DNA of 64,000 bases, taken from assembly GCA_025403435.1 (NCBI GenBank), contig JAJQZP010000045.1:620001-684000 (forward strand), read 5' to 3'. The notes beneath the pieces are model-generated. The model was not told the origin of the DNA and made no database searches. It was given only the letters and a program-made list of their open reading frames with translations. A program made the translations under genes and the position numbers. This stretch comes from Artocarpus heterophyllus. Taxonomy: Eukaryota; Streptophyta; Magnoliopsida; Rosales; Moraceae. Positions 49,301-64,000 of the stretch are shown here, in pieces (position 1 is the stretch's first letter; the number at the start of each line of letters is the position of its first letter).

Positions 49301-50678
49301 TATATGTATTCATTTCTTTGTTTTATGCACTTTTATTACTACCAAGAAAGAAGAATCAAGTCCACAATTGTATTTGATACTTGAAATAATTTCTATGAGG
49401 ATATATATTGATTTTCTTTTTGGAGGAAGGAAAGTCATATTTTTACCCAGTTACCACCGGCTTGCTCGAAAGCTCTTGCAAAAGCATCTGGATCTAAAAT
49501 AACTCCGCCAATTCCAGCATTATTTATCTGTGAAGTAAAGTGATGGTATACTTCAACTTCTCTTACTGTAAGGTTAGAAGATGAAAAACAATCTCTAATT
49601 GGAGACACATACATACATACATACATACATTATATATATGTATATATAAATTGAGTAGGTCCATTTACTAGAGTTTGTAAATTTTTACTCCCAAAATAGC
49701 AACGTACGTTAGTAGTTTAACATATGGACCCTCTTTACAACCACATGATCTAAGATAATTCTTGTTAAGCATGCAATTAAACATTTAAAAATACAGGACT
49801 TTTACTACCTTTTTCGTCACACTTGAAAAAAAAAAAAAGAAAAAGAAAGAAAAGGAAAAAAAATAAAACAATGAGGCAGTTGGATACAGTGGCAATTTGG
49901 TATTAATTTGGAGGCTTTAAAAGTATTTTTATACAAATTTGGTTTGTTAAATACAGATTCATATTTATAGTTATCTTAAGAGATATTTTTCTTTTTGATC
50001 ATGCTTCTCTTTCTACTTGATCATAAGAAAAATTAGTTGTGTTTTTCTTTTCTTTTTTTTTCCCTCTGAAAGCAGGACAATTCAAGACTGAACCTAATTA
50101 AGTAAGAGCAAATAAAAACAAGGCAATTTCTTTGGTGGAACAAAAAAAGTGTCTACCAATTGGTCCATCTGTTGAGATTTACAAATATATATATATATAT
50201 ATATTATCATCAGATCATCTAACAGTTTTAAAATATATACTACCAGTGTTACTGAAAATAATAGGGAATTTTCATTTGTAGGGCATGGGTTGGTGTGTTT
50301 ACCAAGATATCAAGCCTCCCAAAATTGGTTTTGATAAAATCTGCCACAGAAGCAATACTAGAAGGATCAGCCACATCAAGCTGATGAAAAACAAAATGGT
50401 CAGAGTCAGAAAGGCCCGACTCTTTCAGTTTATCAACAGCTTCAAAACCCCTCTTCTCATCTCTGGAAGTCAACACCACCTTGACCCCTTGTGAAGCTAG
50501 CTGCTTGCATATCTCAAACCCGATCCCCTTGTTTGCACCTGTGACAATGGCATATCTAAACCAGAAAGTGCCCCAGAAGTTAGCAAGATATATCATAGGA
50601 AGAGGTATAATCATGCTGAAAAGTTCAGTTTACTGTTTACCTCTTTGTTGAAAGAAAGTTAGAAGACACTTGTTCCAT
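31392..50678 (-). CDS. SDR2: neomenthol dehydrogenase-like SDR, 5 exons with a 16.6-kb intron 4
   Basis: Joining 50641-50678, 50303-50555, 49447-49527, 48379-48552 and 31392-31775 gives 309 aa with matching phases and GT-AG borders. Motifs: TGANKGIG at residues 18-25, NNAG at 99-102, TNYYG Asn about 148, VSS about 175-176, catalytic Y232-x3-K236, then [10 protein letters not shown]. The exon pattern equals SDR1. The predicted role is an NADP(H)-dependent reductase/dehydrogenase of small carbonyls, probably cytosolic. Exon 4 and exon 5 are separated by 31776-48378, holding a full-length LINE, copia C and other repeats. No alternative exon 5 was seen closer to exon 4. If this distance cannot be spliced, exons 1-4 and exon 5 would belong to two broken copies instead. 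Copia D ends 329 bp upstream of the start codon. Confidence 0.72.
31776..32340 (-). other. SDR2 intron 4, 3' part up to the LINE
   Basis: This is ordinary AT-rich intron sequence with a TTGTTCAG acceptor before exon 5 (31776-31783). The small open frames here are not supported as genes. Confidence 0.5.
33072..36300 (-). pseudogene. LINE ORF2 remnant (endonuclease, RT, zinc-binding domain)
   Basis: Endonuclease start GILMWNA...[11 protein letters not shown] and VFMMETKL near 36130-36235, with further endonuclease sequence about 35743-35952. The pre-RT region and RT start lie at 35036-35509 ([17 protein letters not shown], then [14 protein letters not shown]). The RT active site is [13 protein letters not shown] (about 34335-34375), with the ADD aspartates kept. 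The zf-RVT domain has [20 protein letters not shown] at about 33120-33190. Stops and frame breaks lie between the segments, so it is not expected to be active. Confidence 0.8.
36337..37326 (-). pseudogene. LINE ORF1, C-terminal part with CCHC knuckle
   Basis: The minus strand reads [20 protein letters not shown] (about 37260-37325) and then [15 protein letters not shown] (about 37090-37135), a CX2CX4HX4C knuckle of plant LINE ORF1 (zf-CCHC_4). The Gly-rich stretch at 36807-37037 and the Lys-rich stretch at 36337-36594 form the tail. Its N-terminal half lies at 45102-45511, on the far side of copia C; a few residues are missing at the junction. Confidence 0.65.
37327..39002. repeat. LTR-like block with hairpins between the LINE and copia C
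   Basis: It begins TGTTAGTGATGTACCC directly after LINE sequence and runs to about 39002, where 34 bp of the copia C 3' LTR start follows. It contains inverted repeats: ATAGTATGGATTTTCC...GGAAAATCTATACTAT (38509-38557), AAAAACCACAAA...CTTTTTGTGGTTTTT (about 38609-38661), and TTAAGCGAAGCTTAA (38457-38471). No coding frame is convincing. It looks like an LTR of a different family that replaced most of the copia C LTR; target duplications were not found. Confidence 0.4.
39600..43400 (-). pseudogene. Copia C gag-pol remnant
   Basis: Gag core is at 42513-43217 with [14 protein letters not shown] (CCHC knuckle) and protease start [12 protein letters not shown] (Asp kept). The pre-integrase/integrase zinc region is at 41915-42130 ([20 protein letters not shown]). 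RT segments are at 40434-40673 ([18 protein letters not shown]) and 40212-40427, where the active site reads LYVDILL: one Asp of YVDD has been lost. The RNase H tail is about 39600-40190. Frameshifts and stops between segments make it inactive. Residues match copia D closely. Confidence 0.85.
44662..45101 (-). repeat. 5' LTR of copia C
   Basis: This 440-bp LTR matches the copia D LTRs (51007-51476, 57534-58003) over its length, including the GTCAGTACGTAC and TTATTTTTCTGTT blocks. Confidence 0.85.
45102..45511 (-). pseudogene. LINE ORF1, N-terminal DUF4283 part
   Basis: From the ATG at 45511 the minus strand reads [33 protein letters not shown] and [14 protein letters not shown], the start of a plant LINE/DUF4283 ORF1. 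The frame runs straight into the copia C LTR at 45101; the continuation is at about 37326. Confidence 0.75.
45666..48378. other. SDR2 intron 4, 5' part; unrecognised repeat-like sequence
   Basis: No gene is seen. 45666-46130 is AT-rich. 46140-48330 has a mixed character: a CT-rich gene-leader-like part (46300-46440), a CG-containing island at 46930-47040 (GTCGCGACGCCATAGTCGAC), and blocks such as GGCGATTTAAAACTTAAGTC and CCGCCACGCGACCACCC. It may be an old non-autonomous LTR element or a captured gene leader, but no flanking repeats were identified. Confidence 0.35.
49600..49631. repeat. (ACAT)n microsatellite in SDR2 intron 2
   Basis: About seven ACAT units lie just upstream (in gene sense) of exon 3. 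Confidence 0.85.
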
Positions 50679-51006
50679 GCTAATTGAAAAGAAGTGATGA
50701 TTCTATTTGAATTTCTTGAGAGAAAGAGGAGAGACTGAGAAAAGAAGAGAAGAGAAGAAGGCAAGAGGTAGTTCAGACTTTTAAGTACAGGAAAGCTTTA
50801 TGTCCGGTGTTAATGATTATTTCCTGTTTCGTTTGGAAAGTATGCACTCCCAATGTGTGTGAGGGCCACATAAACATCTAGTTTTATCCTTTCGAGGAAA
50901 CTTTTTATGACAAAGGCTTAATGGTGGGCCAAGTCTCGGACCCTACATATTGCCCGTGGATTGTGCATAATTTTCGTGCTAATCTGGCTTTATACGACTT
51001 TAGAGT
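50679..51006 (-). promoter_or_regulatory. SDR2 5' UTR and short proximal promoter
   Basis: Read on the minus strand, a CT-rich leader (about 50700-50765) precedes the start codon. A TACTTAAAAG element near 50778-50787 is a weak TATA candidate. Only 328 bp separate the start codon from the copia D LTR, so any distal promoter has been displaced. Confidence 0.4.
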
Positions 51007-51476
51007 CGTTGGATCAAAATTTAATATATATAGACTAATATATTAAATAAATAAAAATTAAAAATTATCAAATAAGGTTGTTTAGTTAAAAATAATCAAT
51101 TTAAATTTTGAGCTTTTAATGTATCATTAAGTGTGGGTCTCTTATGTGTAAAGATCAAAAATATAATTACTAATTTTATGATAGGCTAAATTAGTAATTA
51201 AGGATAATTGTTAGGGTTTAGCAATTATATAAAGGGGTTGTGGTCTCCAAGTCAGTACGTACATTATTTTTCTGTTTCCCATCTACAGAGAGATTACAGA
51301 GCATTCTGAGAAAGGGGATTTACGTACCAGACTTGGAAGATCCTCAACCAAAAAGACTCAAGAATCACATTCAATCAATGGATTCAGGTTAGCTTCCGCA
51401 TCTTATTAATATTCTTGATGATTTGACATGAAAAATCTTGGGTGATGATGGTTTTCATCACAAATTTATTCTAACA
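51007..51476 (+). repeat. 5' LTR of copia D
   Basis: 470 bp, ends TTATTCTAACA. Compared with the 3' LTR, its first 200 bp carries many T for C and A for G changes. Confidence 0.92.
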
Positions 51477-51856
51477 AGTGGTATCAGAGAGCCTCTTCAT
51501 GTTAAATCATTAAGAATCAATAATTTTTTAGATATGATTCTCGTACGAAAATTCTCAAATTTAACAATCTATGGTTCTTTAAAATTGTTGAATTTGAGAA
51601 CGGAGATTTAGAATTTTAGTTGAATTATTCATGAAATTTCGTATTCATATACATATATATAAATTCGGTTATATTTGATTGTTTATGAAGCTGGGTTCAA
51701 TTTCTTTACATATGTAAAACGAATTCAGTTGAAAGTTATGAATATATATATATATATATATATTGTTGAATGAAGTTTAAGATTCTGTTTTGAACATTTT
51801 TTTTCCTTTTTGTGTTATGAACGGCAATCGGCTGCCGAAAGAAAAAAAAAAGGAAA

Positions 51857-51859
51857 TTG

Positions 51860-51917
<58 letters not shown>
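51857..51917. repeat. Long (TA)n microsatellite in the copia D leader
   Basis: About 57 bp of almost perfect TA repeats. Further TA runs lie at about 51744-51763 and 52315-52348. The Tyr/Ile-repeat frames here are artefacts. Confidence 0.95.
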
Positions 51918-51925
<8 letters not shown>

Positions 51926-52308
51926 TTGGGATTGAATGGATTCAAGCCGGCGGCATCCTTACTGCCGCCGACGGCCTCGTCGAAAAGACGAAGCTGCGGC
52001 GGAGTAGGGAGAGCAGCGACCAAAGGCCGCCACATAAAAATAAATAGGTGGTCATTTCGCCAGTGGCAGGACCTGTCACCGTCGATGTCGGCTCCTTCTG
52101 ACGCCGACCGCAGAACAACCGCGGTCGTCTAGCTGCAGCACAGGGGCGGCAGCTGTCATCTTCACCTAGGGGTCGAAAGACCCCTAGGGTTGCTTTGGGG
52201 CAGGTCTGGGCCGAAGCCTCTTTACACGGGTCGAAAGACTCTTTACACGGGCCCGATTAGGCCCGTGATCAGTTCAAACCCAGGGACTCAAGCCCATAGG
52301 TTACCGCT

Positions 52309-52351
<43 letters not shown>

Positions 52352-53006
52352 GGGCCAATTGGGCCAGTGATTGGAAAAGGGAATGATACATGGGCTGGGC
52401 CCGTGACAAGTAAGGTCACCAGGGGTTAAGCCTTGGGTGATCGGTTAAAAAAAAAGAAGAAAAAGGTGAAAATAAAGGGGGTTGGGTCCTCCCGACCCGG
52501 TCTAGCCCTGGCCTAGTAAAGGTTGACTTTGACCAATTTTTTTTATTTTTTATTTTTGATTTTGGTCATTTTTGGTGCAATTTTAAATTCAAATATTGGT
52601 ATTTTATATATATTTGAGATGAATTAATTGAAGCAACATGTCACCAAAGTGGCCTCTCTTGTGGAAATTAATTTGCTTTGAAATATAAAAGGTTGTGTTC
52701 ATGCAACTTATGTGAATATTGACCGACCCAAAGGAAGGCAATATTTGACAAAATTGCATGTACACTTGTGGTGATAAATACGTGATGATTATTCGGTTTT
52801 ACAAGTAAACAATAAATCGGCCCAAAGGAAGATTTATTGTTTGACATGTTCTTATTGTCAGTGTTTGATTACTACACCAAGATATCACTTACAAGTTGAT
52901 ATTTCTGTCCAAAGACTAAATATTAATGGAGTGCCTGATATCTTGAGATGGGGTTACCTTTATTTGGATTTATTATTGTTATTATGGATTCTTATGTGAG
53001 CTTGTT

Positions 53007-56000
53007 TTGGTTTTGTTTATTTTGTTCTCTGTTTCAGCGACTAGTTCTGCCTCTAATATTACTGCCAACATCAATTCAATTCCTATGCTGAATGGTAGCA
53101 ACTTCAAATCATGGCAAGAGAACCTCCTAATAGTTCTCGAAGTCATGGATCTCGACCTTGCGTTAAGGGTTCCTTCTCCCGTATCTCTTACAGATAAAAG
53201 TTCCTCTGATCAAAAGAAGGACATGGAAAGGTGGGAGAAGTCAAATCGCATGTGTATGATGTTCATGAAGAAGGCCATTCCAGAAGCATTCAGGGGCACT
53301 ATATCGGAAACGATAAAGACAGCCAAAGAGTTCCTTGAGGACATTGAGAAGAGATTTGCCAAAAATAAAAAGGCTGAAACAAGTACACTTTTGGCAAACC
53401 TCATCTCAATGAGATACAAAGGTAAAGGAAATATTAGGGAGTACATCATGGAGATGTCTCATCTTGCTTCAAAATTAAGAGCACTTAACTTGACCTTTCT
53501 GAGGACTTGCTAGTGCATTTAGTTCTTATATCTCTTCCTATACACTTCAATCGGTTTAAGGTGAGCTATAACTGCCAAAAGGAGACTTGGTCTCTTAATG
53601 AGCTCATCTCACATTGTGTGCAAGAAGAGGAAAGGTTGAAGCAAGAAAAGACAGAAAGTGCTCACTTGGCTAATACTTCCAAGGACAAAGGGAAGAAAAG
53701 GAAGAAGGATAAGGAAACTGCAGTTACGGCACCTCAAAAGAAGCAACAAAAGAGACCGGTTGATCCAGAAGGCACGGGTTGTTTCTTCTGTGGAGCTGCA
53801 GGACATAAAAAGAAGCATTGTACCAATTATCACGCTTGGCATGCTAGAAAAGGTATGCTTCTTAATTTGGTTTGTTTTGAGGTTAATTTAACTTCGTTAC
53901 CTGAACACACTTGGTGGATGGATTCTAGTGCAACCATTCACATCAGTGTGTCTATGCAAGGACGCCTGAGATGCCGAAAGCCAACTGATGGTGAAAGATG
54001 CATCTACGTGGGCGATGGCAAGAAAGTTGAAGTTGAAGTTGAAGCAATAGGAAAATTTAGATTATTGTTAAAGACTGGATTTTATTTGGATCTTGATGAA
54101 ACATTTATTGTACCGTCTTTTAGACGGAATTTGATTTCTATTTCAGCTTTGGACAAATCTGGTTATTCTTATTTATTTGGAAATGAAAAATTTAGTTTGT
54201 TTCATGATTCAAAATTAGTTGGTTCTGGTTCTTTATCAGGTTACGATAATCTTTATTTACTTGATACAATTGCTTCATTTAATGAATCCTTGCAATTAAG
54301 TACACAAGGTATAAAGAGAAAATTAACCAATGAGAATTCAGCTGCGTTATGGCACAAGAGATTGGGTCATATCTCTAGAAGAAGAATAGAGAGACTTGTG
54401 TTAGACGAAATTCTCGACCCCTTAGACTTTACAGATTTTGATATTTGTGTTAACTGTATTAAGGGGAAACAAACCAATAAAAGGAGATTTGAAGCCAACA
54501 GGACTTTGGACGTCTTAGAACTTATACATACAAACATTTGTGGGACATTCCCTATGGCTTCTTGGAATGGTCAACAATATTTTATAACGTTCATAGACGA
54601 TTTTTTCAAATATGGCTATATATATTTCATTCATAAAAAGTCACAGTTGCTGGATGTGTTTAAAAATTATAAGGCTGAAGTTGAAAATCAACTCGGCAAA
54701 AGGATTAAAAGCGTCAGATCTGACCGTGGTGGTGAATACTATGGTAGATATGACGGTTCAGGTGAACAACGCCCGGGACCGTTTGCTAAGTTCCTAGAGG
54801 AAAGCGGTATCGTGCCACAGTACACTATGTTGGGTTTGCCCACTATGAATGGTGTTGCTGAAAGATAAAACAGAACGCTTAAAGACATGGTGAAGAGTAT
54901 GAATTCTCATTCTGCCTTACCAGAATCACTCTAGGGAGAAGCACTTAAGATTGCAGCGTATATCCTTAACAGGGTTCCAACTAAAGCAACTACCAAAACC
55001 CCTTACGAATTTTGGACGGGCAAGAAGCCTAGTATAAAGCATTTGCATGTTTGGGGATGTCCAGCTGAGGCAAGGGCTTATAGGCCTAATGAAAAGAAAC
55101 TAGACTCAAGGACGGTTAGTTGTTATTTTATTGGATACTCTGAAAGATCCAGGGGGTACAAGTTTTATGATCCCACGACCAAATCGATATTTAAGACGGG
55201 AAATGCCAGGTTCTTTAAGGATGTCAAGTTTGCGGGGGGAGATATGGTTAGGGACTTTGCCTTTGAAGAGGAATATGTTGATATTTTCACAGCTGTTATT
55301 GACATTGATCAGGTTCCTACTCCTGATATTGTTCAAGAAGCAGACCCAAATCAAGATAATGTCGGAGAACCTCCCATTCCAGAAATTGTTCCAGAAGAAC
55401 AAACTCAACCACCTCGAGAACCTATGCCATTAAGGAGATCCACTAGAGAAAGGAGAAGTGCGGTGTCAGATGATTACATTGTATTTCTCTAAGAACATGA
55501 ATATGACATTGGTATGGTGGAAGATGATCCAATCAACTTCTGTCAAGCCATAGAAAGTTCTAGATCTCAAGAATGGATTGATCCCATGAATGAAGAGATA
55601 AATTCTATGAAAGACAATAATGTTTAGGATCTTGTCCCATTGCTTGAAGGTGCGAAACCTATTGGTTGCAAATAGATATTTAAGACCAAGAGGGATTCGA
55701 AAGGCAATGTGGAGAGGTATAAGGCTCGTCTTGTCGCTAAAGGCTTTACACAGAAAGAATGCATTGATTATAAAGAGACTTTCTCTCCGGATTCTTCAAA
55801 AGACTCTTTTAGGATTATAATGGCATTCGTGGCACATTTTGATCTTAAGCTTTATCAGATGGATATTAAGATTGCGTTCCTCAATGGTGACATTGATGAA
55901 ACAATCTATATGGTGCAACCGGAAAACTTTGTGTCGGGAGATGCAAAGAAGATGGTTTGCAAATTAAAGAAATATATCTATGGGCTTAAGCAAGCTTCTC

Positions 56001-57104
56001 GTCAATGGTATTACAAATTTCATTAGGTTATCATCTCATTCGGCTTTGAGATGAATTTGGTCGATGATTGTATATACCACAAGTTCAGTGGGAGTAAGTA
56101 TATTTTCCTGGTTTTATATATCGATGATATTTTGCTTGCCAGCAACGATATAGGCTTATTGCACGAAACCAAGAGATTTCTATCAAAGAAATTTGAGATG
56201 AAGGATCTTAGTGATGCCTATTTTGTGTTGGGTATACAGATACACCGGGATCGTTCTCGAGGTATTTTAAGATTATCACAAAAGGGCTATATCAAAAAGA
56301 TTCTTAAGAGATATGGCATGTAGGATTGTAAACCAGGTGATACCCCAGTGGCTAAGGGAGACAAGTTTAGTCTCAATCAGTGTCCTAAGAATGATTTTGA
56401 GGTTAAGGAAATGCAGAAGATTCCTTATGCGTCAGTAGTAGAGAGTCTAATGTATGCTCAGGTTTATACACGGCCGGATATTGCATACGATACAGGGATG
56501 TTGGGCAGGTACTTAAGCAATCTTGGAAAGGATTACTGGGTAGCAGCCAAATGAGTCTTGAGGTATTTTCAGAGAACAAAGGATTACATGCTCACGTATT
56601 GGAGGTCGGAACAGATAGAGATCATTAGGTATACTGACTCTTATTTTGCTGGATGCCAAGATAGTATGAAATCTACATCGGGCTATGTCTACCTTATGGC
56701 TGGAGGTGCTGTCTCTTAGAAGAGTGCTAAACAGTCTCTTATAGCATCTTTTACAATGGCGGCAGAGTTCATAGCGTGTTATGAGGCGTCCAATCATGGA
56801 ACATAACTGCAAAATTTTGTCATGGGGATGTGTATAGTGGACAATATTCAAAAGACCACTCAAAATATTTTATTACAATAAGTCAGCAGTTTTGTATTCC
56901 AACAACAACAGGAGCTCGACGAAGTCAAAGCATATAGAGATCAAGTTCCCAGTTGTGAAAGAAAGAGTTCAGAGTGGACAGTTGTCTATAGAGCACATCG
57001 GCACAAACTCCATGATTGCGGATCCGCTTACTAAGGGATTGTCACCCAAAATGTTTCATGAGCACACTGCTCATATGGGTGTCACATCATTTCAGGATAT
57101 TTAG
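53007..57104 (+). pseudogene. Copia D gag-pol remnant
   Basis: Gag at 53043-53500 ([20 protein letters not shown]) is frameshifted near 53495 into the 453-codon frame 53507-54868. That frame holds the CCHC knuckle [14 protein letters not shown] (about 53787), protease WWMDSSATIHIS (DSG changed to DSS), pre-integrase LWHKRLGHISRRRIERL, zinc-finger CVNCIKGKQTNKRR, and integrase with FIDDF and SDRGGEYYG, ending in a stop at AER (54868). Integrase C-terminus is 55043-55492; RT 55690-56323 with [18 protein letters not shown] and an intact LYIDDILL active site; RNase H and tail 56348-57104 (DPLTKGLSPKMF). At least eight stops block a full polyprotein. Confidence 0.9.
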
Positions 57105-57533
57105 TTTTAGTGGGAGTTTGTAATTTTAAATGCTCTTATGATATAGACATTTTTCAGTTATTTCAGTTTATGGATATTTTAAGGTTATTTTCTGCAGAAA
57201 TAAAGTTTTCAGTTTATTCACACTCTGATTTTGGTATGGTTTGATCTCACTAAGATATTAAGGTGGACCAGTTGGAAATAGGCATGTTAAGATCACATTG
57301 CATGAAATTTCCATGCTACACGTCCATGTTTGATCTTGTCATTAGTTGTATTGGTATATGTGATCATTGATGGGTCTAGTTACGACATATGTAACGAAGG
57401 TCGCTTTGGTCCTATATTGATATGGTTAATGGACAAGATTGTTGAGGTGCATAAGGTTTTGATAGCAAAATTTATGAGCTCATAAGGTATAATACACATT
57501 TATAAAGTTTCATATATAGCCCAAGTGGGAGAT

Positions 57534-58003
57534 TTTTGGATCAAAATCCAATATATATGGGCTAATATATTAAATAAATGTGAATAAAAGGCTATCAAAT
57601 AAGGTTGCCTAATTAAAAGTGATCAATTTAGGTTTTGGGCTTTTAATGCATCATTAAGTGTGGGCTTCCTATGTGTAGAGACCAAAAATATAATTAATAA
57701 TTTTATGATGGGCTAAATTGGTAATTAAGGATAATTGCTAGGGTTTAGCAATTATATAAAGGGGTTGTGGTCCCAAAGTCAGTACGTAAATTATTTTTCT
57801 GTTTCCCACCTACAGAGAGATTACAAAGCATTCTGAGAACGAGGATTTACGTACCAGACTTAGAAGATCCTCAACCAAAAAGACTCAAGAATCATATTCA
57901 ATCAATGGATTCAGGTTAGCTTCCGCATCTTATTAATATTCTTGATGATTTGACATGAACGATCCTGGGTAATGATGGTTTTTATCGCAAATTTATTCTA
58001 ACA
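57534..58003 (+). repeat. 3' LTR of copia D
   Basis: 470 bp directly after AAGTGGGAGAT, ends CTAACA and is followed by the AGAGT duplication. Confidence 0.92.
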
Positions 58004-58067
58004 AGAGTTACTTATTCATATGTTACAATTTTAGCTAAAATATATGTTCATGGTCAAGTTGAAACTT

Positions 58068-58246
58068 AGGGGGTGTTTGGCAGTAGTGGGAACCACTTAG
58101 TTCCTACCACAATCTCAGTTTATGAACAGTATAAAACTCTAATATGCTACAGTAACAATAAAAAAATGTGCTAAAGTATAAAACTCTCACATGCTACAGT
58201 AAAAGTGGTTCCCACCACTGGTTCTCACCACCCTTCCAAACACCCT
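58068..58246. mobile_element. MITE with GGGTGTTTGG terminal inverted repeats
   Basis: Left end TAGGGGGTGTTTGGCAGTAG; right end, reversed, TAGGGTGTTTGGAAGGGTGG; both continue into GGGAACCA/GAGAACCA. Inside is a duplicated unit TATAAAACTC...ATGCTACAGTAA. It is related to the copies at 13850 and 27600. Target duplication unclear. Confidence 0.7.
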
Positions 58247-58249
58247 ATT

Positions 58250-59487
58250 AATCCTTATAGCGTATGACAGCTTACATTAGAATATATTTTTGCTTTATGT
58301 TGTAGCTTATAAATGCTTTACACCATAACAATTAAAATTTTAGAGTTATAACTTAGTTCCCAAACACACTCTTAAACTTTTCACGATAATGGGACTTTTA
58401 AATCCTACGCTGCGCGAGTATTATCCTTCTAAACCACCCTTTCATGCTAATTTTAAGAATGGCTTGAGATCACATAATTTTTGCAAAGTACTTAATAAAC
58501 TCTTTAAATTATAAGAATGGCTTGAGGTAGGCTTTGTTTGGTGACCCCTAAAAATACTCAAGTTATTTGAAAAATGAGTTTAAACTGAAAATATTGTAGC
58601 ATAAAAAAACTTTACACTGCTAACAGTTGAAACTATAAGTTTTAGCTAAAGTTGTCAAATACCATGCCTATGTTTTGTAACTGGGAAAGCCAAAATATGA
58701 AGAAAAAGTACACAATAAGTGAGAAAAATGCACAGAAAATTAAAGATCTTTGACTTCTTGTGTTCGGTATTAATTTCCTCTTAATATCCTTCCAATTTGA
58801 AAAGATCAAAATTTGAGTCCTGTAGAGGTATTTAATTTATATTCAATCGTTTCCCTCGTCGTTAAGTCTTTTTATCCATTCCCTAATCCTAGCATTTCTT
58901 TTTACCAAACTTAGGTCCAAAGCACCAACGTCGACAGGGACATCTCTAACTCTAAGCTTCAAGTCTTTAAGTTTCTACCAAATAAAAATCTTGATTCTTG
59001 AATTCTTCAAGTAATAAACAATCTCTCTCTCTCTCTCTATATATATACACACATATATAAATATATATCTTCTGCAAGTAAATTGGTTTATTTAAAATTT
59101 CATGAGGACATCTCGCGAGGAAAAAGGTACCTTCTCTCGCATAAAGGTTGCTGCTAAATTTTTTTTTTTTACTGAAATATCTTTAGCATAAAATAAAGAC
59201 GTCTCTTTCCCTGGGAACTGTAAGTCAACATCTCTTGCATACAGAATTCAAGTTGCTGAAAATTATTGATTTGGAACAATATCTCTAGCGTAAAAGTTAT
59301 AACAATAACTCCAGTTGATAGTTTTCGACAACATCCCAGAAAAAGAACAAAGAAATATTACTAGCTCATGTCCACGTTACCAATGCAATAAAATTACGAC
59401 AATATTGCTTGGCCGCAGAATTTTAGGATGCAAGCTGCATGCGAAACAGCCTCTAAAGAGCACGCATGGCACCACTTGGTTAAAACC
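58250..59487. other. Spacer downstream of the malic enzyme gene, with MITE traces
   Basis: No gene is seen. About 58525-58675 has GTTTGGTGACC...TTGTCAAATACC ends and may be another worn MITE. A CT/TA microsatellite lies at about 59020-59050. A minus-strand AATAAA lies at about 59088-59093, roughly 400 nt past the malic enzyme stop, and could be its poly(A) signal. Confidence 0.45.

Positions 59488-64000
<4,513 letters not shown>

Larger units (their letters stand above)
51007..58003 (+). mobile_element. Copia retrotransposon D, full length
   Basis: Complete element of 6,997 bp. The LTRs are 470 bp each (51007-51476 and 57534-58003), flanked by a perfect 5-bp target duplication AGAGT (51002-51006 and 58004-58008). 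The primer-binding site TGGTATCAGAG starts at 51479 (initiator tRNA-Met type). The polypurine tract AAGTGGGAGAT (57523-57533) precedes the 3' LTR. A long leader (51477-53040) holds TA microsatellites and a GC-rich block. Gag-pol (53040-57104) is broken by stops and at least one frameshift. Both LTR starts have lost the canonical TG (CG and TT). By eye the two LTRs differ at roughly 40 positions, so the copy is old. Confidence 0.93.

Noticed and set aside
51736..52132. Frames with long Tyr-Ile repeats on both strands
   Set aside because: They are translations of a TA microsatellite in the copia D leader.

Overview
The window is nuclear DNA of a flowering plant, most likely a eudicot. It is AT-rich, has intron-split genes with GT-AG borders, and is packed with plant-type Ty1/copia, Ty3/gypsy-derived, L1-type LINE, CACTA and MITE sequences. 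No tRNA, rRNA, CRISPR or bacterial features were seen. Most short open frames are fragments of transposons or shadows.

Three host loci can be assembled by joining exons, all on the minus strand. (1) 12694-18201 is a complete five-exon short-chain dehydrogenase/reductase (SDR) gene of the (+)-neomenthol dehydrogenase/salutaridine reductase-like family (299 aa). (2) 31392-50678 is a second, related five-exon SDR (309 aa predicted). Its last exon lies 16.6 kb from exon 4 because intron 4 is filled with nested retrotransposons. A decayed extra copy of the last exon sits at 30418-30793. (3) 59488-63848 holds the last 15 exons (432 aa) of a mitochondrial NAD-dependent malic enzyme (59 kDa/NAD-ME2 type); its 5' part lies beyond the window end.

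Layout: 1-6609 copia element A, whose internal region is a gypsy/copia chimera, inserted into a CACTA transposon; 6610-11519 two CACTA remnants; 11520-12690 purine-rich spacer; 12694-18201 SDR1; about 19000-28600 copia element B, split by a non-autonomous LTR element (21469-26522) and a further insertion; 29712-30351 solo LTR; 30418-50678 SDR2 with its extra last exon, the intron holding a full-length LINE (32353-45653) that is itself split by copia C and an LTR-like block; 51007-58003 copia D, 329 bp upstream of the SDR2 start codon; 58004-59487 MITEs and spacer; 59488-64000 the malic enzyme gene.

The two SDRs form a tandem family and probably reduce or oxidise small carbonyl compounds such as terpenoid or alkaloid ketones with NADP(H); the substrate cannot be read from sequence. 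The malic enzyme decarboxylates malate to pyruvate in mitochondria and has no evident functional link to the SDRs. No new defence-like or enzymatic system was found. The most unusual content is the nested architecture: a giant intron in an apparently intact gene, a duplicated last exon, a chimeric LTR element, and an LTR element that appears to keep only an antisense accessory frame.
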